5,689 bases of DNA from Pedosphaera sp. (lineage in GTDB: Bacteria > Verrucomicrobiota > Verrucomicrobiae > Limisphaerales > Pedosphaeraceae), in assembly GCA_028293265.1 (NCBI GenBank), contig JAQGPB010000651.1, forward strand, positions 1-5,689. The letters are read 5' to 3'. Below are positions 1 to 5,031 of the stretch, piece after piece. Positions within the stretch are counted from its first letter, which is position 1, and each line of letters starts with the position of its first letter. The notes beneath the pieces were generated by a model. It did not search any database, had not been told where the DNA came from, and was given only the letters and a program-made list of their open reading frames with translations. A program made the position numbers and the translations under genes.

Positions 1-164
1 GCCACGTATTGGTTGCGCGGGCTATGACGGCTGCTGCCGCTCCCGTGTGCGAACAATGCCACGCCCTTTGCATCGGCCGGGATGACGAGTTCTCCTTCCA
101 GCCGGATCGAGTCCGTCGGGATCAGAACTTCAAGCACCCGTGGTTTGACTTGTTCCGTTGGCAT
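1..164 (-). CDS. Alpha/beta hydrolase (dienelactone hydrolase-like), N-terminal part only
   Basis: The reading frame runs from an ATG at 164 leftwards off the window edge, giving 54 codons with no stop. The protein begins MPTEQVKPRVLEVLIP, and residues 39-54 read AHGSGSSRHSPRNQYV. The HGSGSSRHSPRN stretch (residues 40-51) is characteristic of a small dienelactone-hydrolase-like alpha/beta hydrolase family. HG-SG forms the oxyanion-hole loop after the first long beta strand. The catalytic Ser-Asp-His residues would lie beyond the window. The start is well fixed because an in-frame TGA lies two codons upstream (TGA-ACC-ATG). No Shine-Dalgarno motif precedes it. The family is often annotated as hydrolase or dienelactone hydrolase, but the true substrate cannot be read from this fragment. 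Family assignment is fairly secure and the function is open. Confidence 0.82.
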   Translation of the reverse strand, partial: MPTEQVKPRVLEVLIPTDSIRLEGELVIPADAKGVALFAHGSGSSRHSPRNQYV

Positions 165-240
165 GGTTCAATGAAAGTCGCTGATAGGAATGTTCAAATT
201 ATCAAAGCTGCTAACCAAGCTGGATCACTCTCCTGAGCTT

Positions 241-269
241 ATTATAGGACATTTTGTGAGTTCGCACAA
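241..269 (-). promoter_or_regulatory. Sigma-70-type promoter for the hydrolase gene
   Basis: On the minus strand a perfect -10 box TATAAT (241-246) lies 17 bases downstream of TTGTGC (264-269), which matches the -35 consensus TTGACA at 3 of 6 positions. Transcription would begin near 234, leaving a leader of about 70 bases before the ATG at 164. The orientation and spacing fit the hydrolase gene, and no other minus-strand gene lies between. This is a motif prediction only. Confidence 0.6.
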
Positions 270-375
270 GGCGTGGTGTTCTGTATGGAATTCCGCGTTT
301 GCCCCGCTCTTTCTGCGGCTTGCCTCGCGCGGTGCCTTCGCATACTTATAGCTGCGGGCCGAGCCTGGTCCGAAT

Positions 376-738
376 ATGAAACCGATCACGTCCTTGAACG
401 AAAGCGAGTTGGAGGAAATTTTCAGCCGCTCATCCGGTCCCGGCGGCCAGAATGTAAACAAGGTCTCCACCCGCGTGACGTTGCGTCATCTGCCGACGAA
501 CATCAGCGTCACGGTGCAGGATTCGCGGTCGCAGGCGATGAACCGCCAGCTTGCCCGCGAACGTTTGCTGGCCGCGCTCCAACAACGCGAGCGCCAGGCC
601 GTCGCTTCCGCCCGGCACAAGCGCGAACAGCTCCGCCGTCAGACCGCCAAGCGCCCCCGCGCCGCCAAGGAACGGATGCTCGCCGGCAAACATCATCGCG
701 CAGCGATCAAGAAGGAACGGCGGTTTAAGGATGATTAG
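376..738 (+). CDS. Stand-alone GGQ-domain protein, peptide chain release factor-like
   Basis: This 120-residue protein consists only of the catalytic domain of class I release factors plus a basic tail. Residues 19-31 read SSGPGGQNVNKVS, with the GGQ tripeptide at 23-25 that catalyses peptidyl-tRNA hydrolysis in the ribosomal peptidyl transferase centre. Domain homology continues to about residue 70 (RVTLRHLP, then VQDSRSQAMNRQLARERLL). Residues 80-120 are rich in Arg and Lys, as in the tails of ArfB/YaeJ and mitochondrial C12orf65, which contact the ribosome or the empty mRNA channel. The stop-codon recognition domain of RF1/RF2 is absent, so a ribosome-rescue role is more likely than normal termination. 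The GPGGQNVNKVSTRVTLRHLP wording resembles bacterial release factor-like proteins more than ArfB itself, so I give no symbol. The ATG at 376 is supported by an in-frame TAG at 349-351; no Shine-Dalgarno is visible. The gene converges on the TPR gene. Confidence 0.88.
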   Translation: MKPITSLNESELEEIFSRSSGPGGQNVNKVSTRVTLRHLPTNISVTVQDSRSQAMNRQLARERLLAALQQRERQAVASARHKREQLRRQTAKRPRAAKERMLAGKHHRAAIKKERRFKDD

Positions 739-756
739 ACTTGGCCAGCGGGCTGC

Positions 757-784
757 AACTGATAACGGACGACTGACAACTGAC
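757..784. repeat. Four-unit 7-bp tandem repeat in a convergent spacer
   Basis: Four consecutive heptamers are AACTGAT, AACGGAC, GACTGAC and AACTGAC. Against the consensus AACTGAC the first three differ by one base each and the last is exact. The array ends two bases before the TPR stop codon (786-788) and fills 28 of the 47 bases between the convergent release-factor-like and TPR genes. It has no hairpin potential of note and no T-tract, so it is not an obvious terminator. Such heptamer microsatellites are known from some bacterial genomes; any function is unknown. Confidence 0.7.
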
Positions 785-785
785 C

Positions 786-1643
786 TCAATGCTGAAGTTT
801 TTGCTTCAGTTCATCAATTTGCTTTTGGATGACTTCGGGAAAGGGTGAAACTTCGACCTCGACTTCTTTGTAAGAGATTGCTTCCGCGAGATTCCCCTGC
901 TCTTCCTCGAGATGGGCGAGGTTCGCGATGATCTGGTCGAACAGGTCCAAGTCCGGCTCCCTGCCGGCATCATCCTGTTCGTACCAGCGGCGGAGCGCCA
1001 ATTCCCAGAGATTGCGCGCGAGCGTTGGGTCGTGACGGTTCTCGTTATAAAGCTTCCCAAGCTCAAACAAAATTTCGTAACTGGACGGATTGGCCCGCAA
1101 ACCTTCGCGCAGAAAATCCTCGGCCTCATTCGCCTTGTTGAGATGGAGCCGCAACCAGTAGGCGGCAACAGTGTAAGTATCAATTCGTTGCGGGTCCAAT
1201 TCGGCGGAGAGGCGCAGCCAGGGCAGGATTTCGCGGGCCTCGCCCGGCTTGTCGAGGTGGGAATGTTTGGAGGAATAAAAATGCCGTCCGAAACGGTCTA
1301 TCCAGTCTTTTGACTGGCCGAGAAAGTCCATGGATTTTTCGTGCTCATGTTCGTCGTGATGGTCGTGGTCCTCGTCGGGCGCCTCGGTCAGGTGCTTGGT
1401 GTCGGCGGCCTGCTGCTGGTAGGACTGTTCGAAAATCGAGGGATAATAACCGCTGTGGAAATAGACATCCGCCTTGGTAAAAAAATGATTTGCGAACAGG
1501 TGGCGGGCGTCGCCCAGCACGACCTTCAACAGATCGTCCGATTGCCCGCGCTTGCCCAGGGTGATTGAGCGCGGCTGCAGCATCGTGCAAAGGCTGAAGC
1601 AGAACACCATGAGAAACGTGAGCAGGATCGCGGGTGATGGCAT
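786..1643 (-). CDS. Membrane-anchored TPR protein, third gene of the ABC transporter operon
   Basis: This is a 285-residue protein. Residues 5-22 form one hydrophobic segment (AILLTFLMVFCFSLCTML), with no clear signal peptidase site, so it is probably an anchor that leaves the rest outside the cytoplasmic face. The segment at 48-71, with the motif DVYFHSGYYPSIF, looks conserved in verrucomicrobial proteins of this type as I recall them. Residues 90-102 are an Asp/Glu/His-only tract with five histidines, a possible metal-binding or flexible linker. From about residue 135 come TPR-like helix pairs (roughly 135-168, 172-203, 205-224, 238-265), for example AEDFLREGLRANPSSYEILFELGKLY. The C-terminus is coiled-coil-like (KQIDELKQKLQ). 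The start lies 6 bases after the permease stop, so the two are co-transcribed. It probably scaffolds or partners the transporter, but its function is unknown. ATGs at codons 12 and 21 are less likely because they would cut the anchor. Confidence 0.82.
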   Translation of the reverse strand: MPSPAILLTFLMVFCFSLCTMLQPRSITLGKRGQSDDLLKVVLGDARHLFANHFFTKADVYFHSGYYPSIFEQSYQQQAADTKHLTEAPDEDHDHHDEHEHEKSMDFLGQSKDWIDRFGRHFYSSKHSHLDKPGEAREILPWLRLSAELDPQRIDTYTVAAYWLRLHLNKANEAEDFLREGLRANPSSYEILFELGKLYNENRHDPTLARNLWELALRRWYEQDDAGREPDLDLFDQIIANLAHLEEEQGNLAEAISYKEVEVEVSPFPEVIQKQIDELKQKLQH

Positions 1644-1649
1644 GGCGGA

Positions 1650-2429
1650 TTACAGGTTCAGGGCCTTGCGCCGGAAAGCGACCCAGGTGGCCAGGAGAAA
1701 AAACGCGGTGTATGCCGCCGCATAAAGCGAGGCCAGCGCCATATACACCCATTCCACGAGGCCAATTTTGAACACGAGGAAGTCTTGCAAATCGAAAAAT
1801 TCCAGATGCGGAATGATAAAATAAAGCGCATACATGACGGACCGCACCGGCTCGGCCTGATGAATGGCGACACGTCCGAGATGTTGGCCGAGAAATAATA
1901 TTCCCAAAACGATGACGATGCAGATTGTGGCATTGGAGGAGGGAGCGGCAAAGATAATGGAGCCGAACAGAACCATGGCGACGACCACCGCCAAAAACAT
2001 CCAATGCATCCAGAGCGCCTGGAAGTAATTGAGCAGCCGCCAGTCATGTTCATGAGAGGCGCTGATGACTCCAAGAAACACATAAAAAACAACGAGTGCC
2101 AATCCGGAGGCCAGCCAGCAGCCCAAAAACTTGCCCACGATGACATGCGCGCGAGTCACGGGCTTGGCCAGCAAGGGAAAGATGGTCCGGTTCTCCCGTT
2201 CGGCGGGAATCTGGCGCGCGGCCGTGCCCACCGCCACGACGAGGGCCGAAACCCAGATGAGCCGGAGGCAGATTTCCTTCAAATAACCGGTGATGCGATC
2301 ATCGTTGAACAGGTTGGCCGAAGCCATCGTCAACGTGATCAACGCGGTGAGAATGAACAGGACGTAAAAATCCTTGCGGCGGTATAGTTCCTTGATGACG
2401 ACGTTGGCGAGGGCGAAGATTGCGTTCAT
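1650..2429 (-). CDS. ABC-2 family transporter permease
   Basis: This 259-residue integral membrane protein has about six hydrophobic segments (near 21-38, 53-71, 101-122, 141-162, 168-181 and 227-250). Between the second and third lies the charged cytoplasmic stretch ERENRTIFPLLAKPVTR (77-93) followed by GKFLG. This pattern is typical of ABC-2 permeases of the NosY/ABC2_membrane_5 kind, and the loop is thought to couple to the ATPase. N-terminal IKELYRRKDFYVLF (12-25) also fits the family, in which a short cytoplasmic helix precedes the first membrane segment. Its ATG overlaps the ATPase stop (ATGA at 2426-2429), so translation is probably coupled and the two form the transporter. ABC-2 systems are mostly exporters of drugs, polysaccharides or lipids, or act in envelope functions and gliding. 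The substrate here cannot be deduced. Confidence 0.9.
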   Translation of the reverse strand: MNAIFALANVVIKELYRRKDFYVLFILTALITLTMASANLFNDDRITGYLKEICLRLIWVSALVVAVGTAARQIPAERENRTIFPLLAKPVTRAHVIVGKFLGCWLASGLALVVFYVFLGVISASHEHDWRLLNYFQALWMHWMFLAVVVAMVLFGSIIFAAPSSNATICIVIVLGILFLGQHLGRVAIHQAEPVRSVMYALYFIIPHLEFFDLQDFLVFKIGLVEWVYMALASLYAAAYTAFFLLATWVAFRRKALNL

Positions 2430-3181
2430 GCCGGGACAGCGGGAGAAAATCCCACAATGCGCAGAAAGATCTGCTCGAGATTGGATTGGTATTCCGTCAT
2501 CAAATCGTTGACACGCCCTTCGACCTTCAGCTTGCCCTGATGAAGGATTGCGACGCGATCACAAACTGTTTCGACTTCGCCCAACTCATGCGATGAAAAA
2601 AGCACGGTCTTTCCCTCGTTCTTCAGGCGCTGGATGATTTCGCGCACCTTCATGCGGCCAATCGGGTCCAGACCGCTGGTGGGTTCGTCGAGAATGAGCA
2701 GATCGGGATTGTTGATGAGCGCCTGCGCCAGGCCGACGCGCTGTTGCATGCCCTTGGAATAGCCTTTGATGGGACGTTTGCGGGCGTGATCGAGTTCGAC
2801 CAGCTTGAGCAGTTCATTGATGCGGAGTTCGGTTTCGCCGCGCGCCAGGCCGAAAATGCGTGCGTAAAAGCGCAACAATTCCTCAGCCGTGAGGAACTTG
2901 TAGTAATAAGTCAGCTCGGGCAGATAACCGATGCGTTGCCGGGCGATGGGCTGGCGCACATCCACGCCGAAGAGGCGCGCCGCCCCGCTGGTGGCATTCA
3001 CAAAGCCAAGCAGCACGTTCATGGTGGTGGTCTTGCCCGCGCCGTTGGGGCCAAGAAAGCCGAACACCTCGCCCTGAAGGACATTCAGGTTCAAACCGTC
3101 CACGGCGAGTTTGGCGGACTGGCCGATGGCACGGCTGCGGTATTCCACGCGCAGATTTTCAATTTCCACGATGGGTTTCAT
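2426..3181 (-). CDS. ABC transporter ATP-binding protein (ABC-2 exporter type)
   Basis: This 251-residue cytoplasmic ATPase energises the permease encoded next to it. All nucleotide-binding motifs are present in order: Walker A GPNGAGKTT (44-52), a Q-loop region GYLPEL (85-90) with Glu89 where many ABC proteins have Gln, signature YSKGMQQRV (141-149), Walker B LLILDEP (161-167), D-loop SGLD (169-172) and switch histidine His198 in SSHEL. Glu in the Q-loop is usual among the ATPases of ABC-2 drug- and envelope-type exporters, so the protein should be active. Length is a little above a bare nucleotide-binding domain, leaving a short C-terminal extension (about 225-251). It is first in the operon. 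The ATG at 3181 places the N-terminus (MKPIVEIENLRVEYRS) exactly where the family's first strand begins. No Shine-Dalgarno is visible. Confidence 0.95.
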   Translation of the reverse strand: MKPIVEIENLRVEYRSRAIGQSAKLAVDGLNLNVLQGEVFGFLGPNGAGKTTTMNVLLGFVNATSGAARLFGVDVRQPIARQRIGYLPELTYYYKFLTAEELLRFYARIFGLARGETELRINELLKLVELDHARKRPIKGYSKGMQQRVGLAQALINNPDLLILDEPTSGLDPIGRMKVREIIQRLKNEGKTVLFSSHELGEVETVCDRVAILHQGKLKVEGRVNDLMTEYQSNLEQIFLRIVGFSPAVPA

Positions 3182-3209
3182 GCTGGATCAAACATATTCG
3201 CTGCCGACC

Positions 3210-3237
3210 AGTCTATTTCGGACTCGATTTGAAACAA
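3210..3237 (-). promoter_or_regulatory. Possible promoter of the ABC-TPR operon
   Basis: Minus-strand TTGTTT (3232-3237) is followed after 16 bases by TAGACT (3210-3215). These match the sigma-70 -35 and -10 boxes at 3 and 4 of 6 positions. Transcription would begin about 25 bases upstream of the ATPase ATG. This is the best candidate in the spacer between the terminator of the pilin gene and the operon, but it is weak. Confidence 0.3.
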
Positions 3238-3294
3238 CCTTATTTTGCCAATGCCGTCCATCGGTCGCCGGGGCACCCGATGCACCAGGCCAGC

Positions 3295-3329
3295 AAAAAA
3301 GGCCTTGGAACGAATTCCAAAGCCTTTTT
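3295..3329 (-). terminator. Intrinsic terminator of the pilin gene
   Basis: A 15-bp stem (3296-3310 paired with 3315-3329) encloses a 4-base loop that reads TTCG on the minus strand. The stem is complete apart from one G-T wobble. On the minus strand the distal arm ends in a run of six T residues (3295-3300). It begins 27 bases after the pilin stop codon. The A-rich and T-rich arms make it nearly symmetrical, so it could also stop plus-strand transcription, but no plus-strand gene needs it. It isolates the pilin transcript from the ABC operon downstream. Confidence 0.9.
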
Positions 3330-3356
3330 AAGACCAAACGAACCACCGGGCGGTTA

Positions 3357-3743
3357 TTAATTCAGGACGTGGGCGTTGGTGCCGGTAGGCTGAATATTGC
3401 AGCTCGGGGCGGTGCCCAGGGGCTGAATGACGTAGCTGCTGGAGAAGGCGTTGCCGGAATCCAAGGGGCAAACCGGGAGACTGCCGTTGCTGCCACGACC
3501 CATGTAGGGCTGGATGTCACCGCTCAACGGGGTGGCGGTGGAGGCGGACTTGTTTTCCAAAGCCCATTGCTGCTTCGCGCCGTCAACCTGACGGAGGTTG
3601 TTGATGCAGGCGTTCATCTGCGCCGTATTGCGGGCATGCACGAAGTTGGGGATCGCGATGGCGGCCAGGAGGCCGATGATGGCGACAACAATCATGATTT
3701 CGATGAGGGTGAATCCTTTTTTGCTGGTTTGTTTGAGTTTCAT
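3357..3743 (-). CDS. Type IV pilin-like / type II secretion pseudopilin protein
   Basis: This 128-residue precursor has a textbook class III leader: nine basic or polar residues, then KKG (8-10) and cleavage before Phe11, giving mature FTLIEIMIVVAIIGLL. Glu15 is the Glu5 of the mature protein, needed for methylation and assembly. The hydrophobic helix spans about 11-34. The prepilin peptidase PilD would process it at the inner membrane. Residues 46-63 (CINNLRQVDGAKQQWALE) carry the motif common in small pilin-like proteins of Verrucomicrobia and relatives, many of which end in a similar Cys-containing C-terminal region; here Cys46, Cys92 and Cys115 could include a disulfide pair. Whether it is a major pilin, a minor pilin or a type II secretion pseudopilin is undecided, and no assembly genes are adjacent. 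It is monocistronic: a terminator follows and a sigma-54-type promoter precedes. No Shine-Dalgarno is visible before the ATG. Confidence 0.93.
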   Translation of the reverse strand: MKLKQTSKKGFTLIEIMIVVAIIGLLAAIAIPNFVHARNTAQMNACINNLRQVDGAKQQWALENKSASTATPLSGDIQPYMGRGSNGSLPVCPLDSGNAFSSSYVIQPLGTAPSCNIQPTGTNAHVLN

Positions 3744-3858
3744 AATCTGTTAACGGTTGTATGCTTTCTGTCTACAGTCTGAACATGGCCACCGGCGGGT
3801 TTATATTAGTACGACTGTTTGTTCGTTGATTGCCGGTTGCCGACTGCGGTTGGCTTTT

Positions 3859-3875
3859 AGCAAACACAGTGCCAA
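3859..3875 (-). promoter_or_regulatory. Sigma-54 (RpoN) promoter of the pilin gene
   Basis: The minus strand reads TTGGCAC, five bases, TTGCT, matching the -24/-12 consensus TGGCAC-N5-TTGCW at every fixed position with correct spacing. TGGCAC is at 3869-3874 and TTGCT at 3859-3863. Transcription would begin near 3848, leaving about 105 bases of leader before the ATG at 3743. In many bacteria pilA is transcribed by sigma-54 RNA polymerase under the PilS-PilR two-component system, so site and gene fit together. No regulator gene is visible in the window. Confidence 0.75.
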
Positions 3876-3897
3876 CCTGCGTTACGTTTTTGTAGGC

Positions 3898-3906
3898 ATT
3901 ATAACA
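3898..3906 (-). promoter_or_regulatory. Extended -10 promoter upstream of the pilin gene
   Basis: The minus strand reads TGTTATAAT, a perfect extended -10 (TGN followed by TATAAT). No good -35 box lies 16-18 bases upstream, which extended -10 promoters can do without. Transcription would begin near 3891, giving a leader of about 147 bases that contains the sigma-54 site. It may act as a second, housekeeping promoter for the pilin gene. Confidence 0.45.
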
Positions 3907-4070
3907 CCCATCCATATTTGGTAATGAACGAAAATTAATCTGTATGAATGATTTTCTGCGACTTTCGGGCCAATCTGCGGAAACAACGTGTCTCCAGCCG
4001 CAAGTCACTGTCCCAAAATTGGACTGTCACCATCTACGTACTCGCTTGTCGGCGGCGGTTTGGACTGGTT

Positions 4071-4074
4071 AAGG
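4071..4074 (+). promoter_or_regulatory. Ribosome binding site that decides the fcl start
   Basis: AAGG lies 8 bases before the ATG at 4083. It is the only plausible Shine-Dalgarno-like motif near any start in this window. It supports translation from 4083 rather than from the upstream in-frame ATG at 3948. Confidence 0.45.
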
Positions 4075-4082
4075 TTGTCGGC

Positions 4083-5018
4083 ATGGTGATTGCACGAAAT
4101 GCACGCGTTTATGTGGCCGGCCATCGCGGGTTGGTTGGCAGCGCCCTCTGGCGGAAGCTTGGCGGGCACGGATTTACAAACCTGATCGGGCGCACGCGCG
4201 CTGAACTGAACCTGCTCGACGCCGAGGCCGTCAGGAATTTTTATCGCACTGAAAAGCCGGAATACGTCTTCATGGCCGCGGCGAAGGTCGGCGGCATCCT
4301 CGCCAACAGCGAGCAACCCGTCCCTTTTCTCTACGAGAATCTCCTTATTCAAAACAATCTCCTCCACGGCGCGTACGAACATGGCGTTCGCAAAATGCTC
4401 TTTCTCGGCAGCACGTGCATCTATCCCAAACTCGCGCCCCAGCCGCTCAAAGAGGAGTATCTGCTTTCCGGTCCGCTCGAACCGACCAACCAATGGTATG
4501 CCCTCGCCAAGATTGCCGGCATCAAGCTTTGCGAAGCCCTGCGCCAGCAATATGGCTGCGATTTCATCTCCGCCCTGCCGACCAATCTTTACGGCCCGAA
4601 CGACAACTATGATCTTCAAACCTCCCATGTCCTGCCCGCGTTGATCCGGAAATTTCACGAAGCCAAGGTCGCGCGTTCCGGCAGCGTCACCTGTTGGGGC
4701 ACGGGCTCGCCTTTGCGCGAATTCCTGCACGCCGATGATCTTGCCGAAGCCTGCCTCTTCCTCATGGAGCATTACAGCGACCCGAAGATCATCAACGTCG
4801 GTTTTGGCAGCGATATTTCCATCCGCGAACTCGCCGGACTGATCAAGAAAATCACCGGCTTCGAGGGCGAACTGTTGTGGGACAAATCCAAACCCGACGG
4901 CACCCCGCGCAAGCTCACCGACAGTTCCCGCATTTTTGCCCTCGGCTGGAAGCCCAAGATTGACCTCGCCACCGGCATCCGCATGGCGTACGAGGATTTT
5001 TTAAAGCATTGCAACTGA
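4083..5018 (+). CDS. fcl: GDP-L-fucose synthase (GDP-4-keto-6-deoxymannose epimerase-reductase)
   Basis: This 311-residue cytoplasmic short-chain dehydrogenase epimerises and then reduces GDP-4-keto-6-deoxy-D-mannose with NADPH to GDP-L-fucose, the donor for fucosylated surface glycans. The Rossmann nucleotide loop is GHRGLVGS (13-20). NADP-contacting AAAKVGGILAN is at 65-75. The catalytic triad is visible as Ser110 in GSTCIYP, Tyr139 and Lys143 in NQWYALAK, with Cys112 and His182 (SHVLPAL) matching the E. coli acid/base residues Cys109 and His179. The substrate-binding stretch NLYGPNDNYD is at 168-177. The open frame extends upstream to an ATG at 3948, but the 45 extra residues do not resemble the family. 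The start at 4083 gives the usual length, about 310-320 residues, and has an AAGG ribosome site. The usual partner gmd (GDP-mannose dehydratase) is not next to it. The gene converges on the DUF4240 gene with 13 bases between stops. Confidence 0.95.
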   Translation: MVIARNARVYVAGHRGLVGSALWRKLGGHGFTNLIGRTRAELNLLDAEAVRNFYRTEKPEYVFMAAAKVGGILANSEQPVPFLYENLLIQNNLLHGAYEHGVRKMLFLGSTCIYPKLAPQPLKEEYLLSGPLEPTNQWYALAKIAGIKLCEALRQQYGCDFISALPTNLYGPNDNYDLQTSHVLPALIRKFHEAKVARSGSVTCWGTGSPLREFLHADDLAEACLFLMEHYSDPKIINVGFGSDISIRELAGLIKKITGFEGELLWDKSKPDGTPRKLTDSSRIFALGWKPKIDLATGIRMAYEDFLKHCN

Positions 5019-5031
5019 CGCAGGTCAAAGC

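Larger units (their letters stand above)
3744..4082. other. Divergent intergenic region between pilin and fcl
   Basis: This 339-base stretch separates the divergent pilin and fcl starts. It holds a sigma-54-type and a sigma-70-type promoter pointing to the pilin gene. On the minus strand the direct repeat CAACCG occurs twice within the pilin leader (near 3832-3855). On the plus strand I found no convincing promoter for fcl; TTGGTA near 3918 followed by TATGAA near 3942 has poor spacing. The AT-rich part at about 3895-3955 contrasts with the GC-rich genes. I see no supported coding sequence in it. Confidence 0.6.

Noticed and set aside
85..90. Glu in place of Gln in the ATPase Q-loop (residue 89) as a possible defect
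   Set aside because: Its nucleotide position lies in 2915-2917; Glu here is common among ABC-2 exporter ATPases and all other motifs are intact, so it is not a sign of inactivity.
170..215. Possible short leader peptide (TTG start, about 16 codons) before the hydrolase, with AGGAG upstream
   Set aside because: It is within the predicted leader and ends just before the hydrolase ATG, but a TTG start and such short length make chance the simpler explanation.
9..236. Plus-strand open frame of 75 residues at the left edge
   Set aside because: The minus strand here encodes the clear HGSGSSRHSPRN hydrolase motif, so this is its shadow.
792..809. Inverted repeat CTGAAG / CTTCAG with a 6-base loop, considered as terminator of the release-factor-like gene
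   Set aside because: It has only a 6-bp stem, no T-run on either strand, and lies in the coding end of the TPR gene.
1345..2004. Minus-strand open frame (219 residues) across the permease-TPR junction
   Set aside because: It overlaps two recognised genes in another frame and has an Arg/His/Gly-rich shadow-like composition.
2095..2100. Further TGGCAC matches (minus strand at 2095-2100, plus strand near 3127)
   Set aside because: Neither has GC at the -12 distance and both lie inside coding sequence.
3111..3782. Plus-strand open frame (223 residues) antisense to the pilin and the ABC operon leader
   Set aside because: It crosses the intrinsic terminator and lies opposite the pilin; the Gly-rich composition is that of a shadow frame.
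3772..4008. Minus-strand open frame of 78 residues upstream of the pilin
   Set aside because: It has no recognisable domain, crosses both predicted promoters, and its composition is not protein-like.
4005..4772. Long minus-strand open frame (255 residues) opposite fcl
   Set aside because: It is the antisense shadow of a clearly identified gene; GC-rich third positions keep the opposite strand open, and its peptide resembles no family I know.
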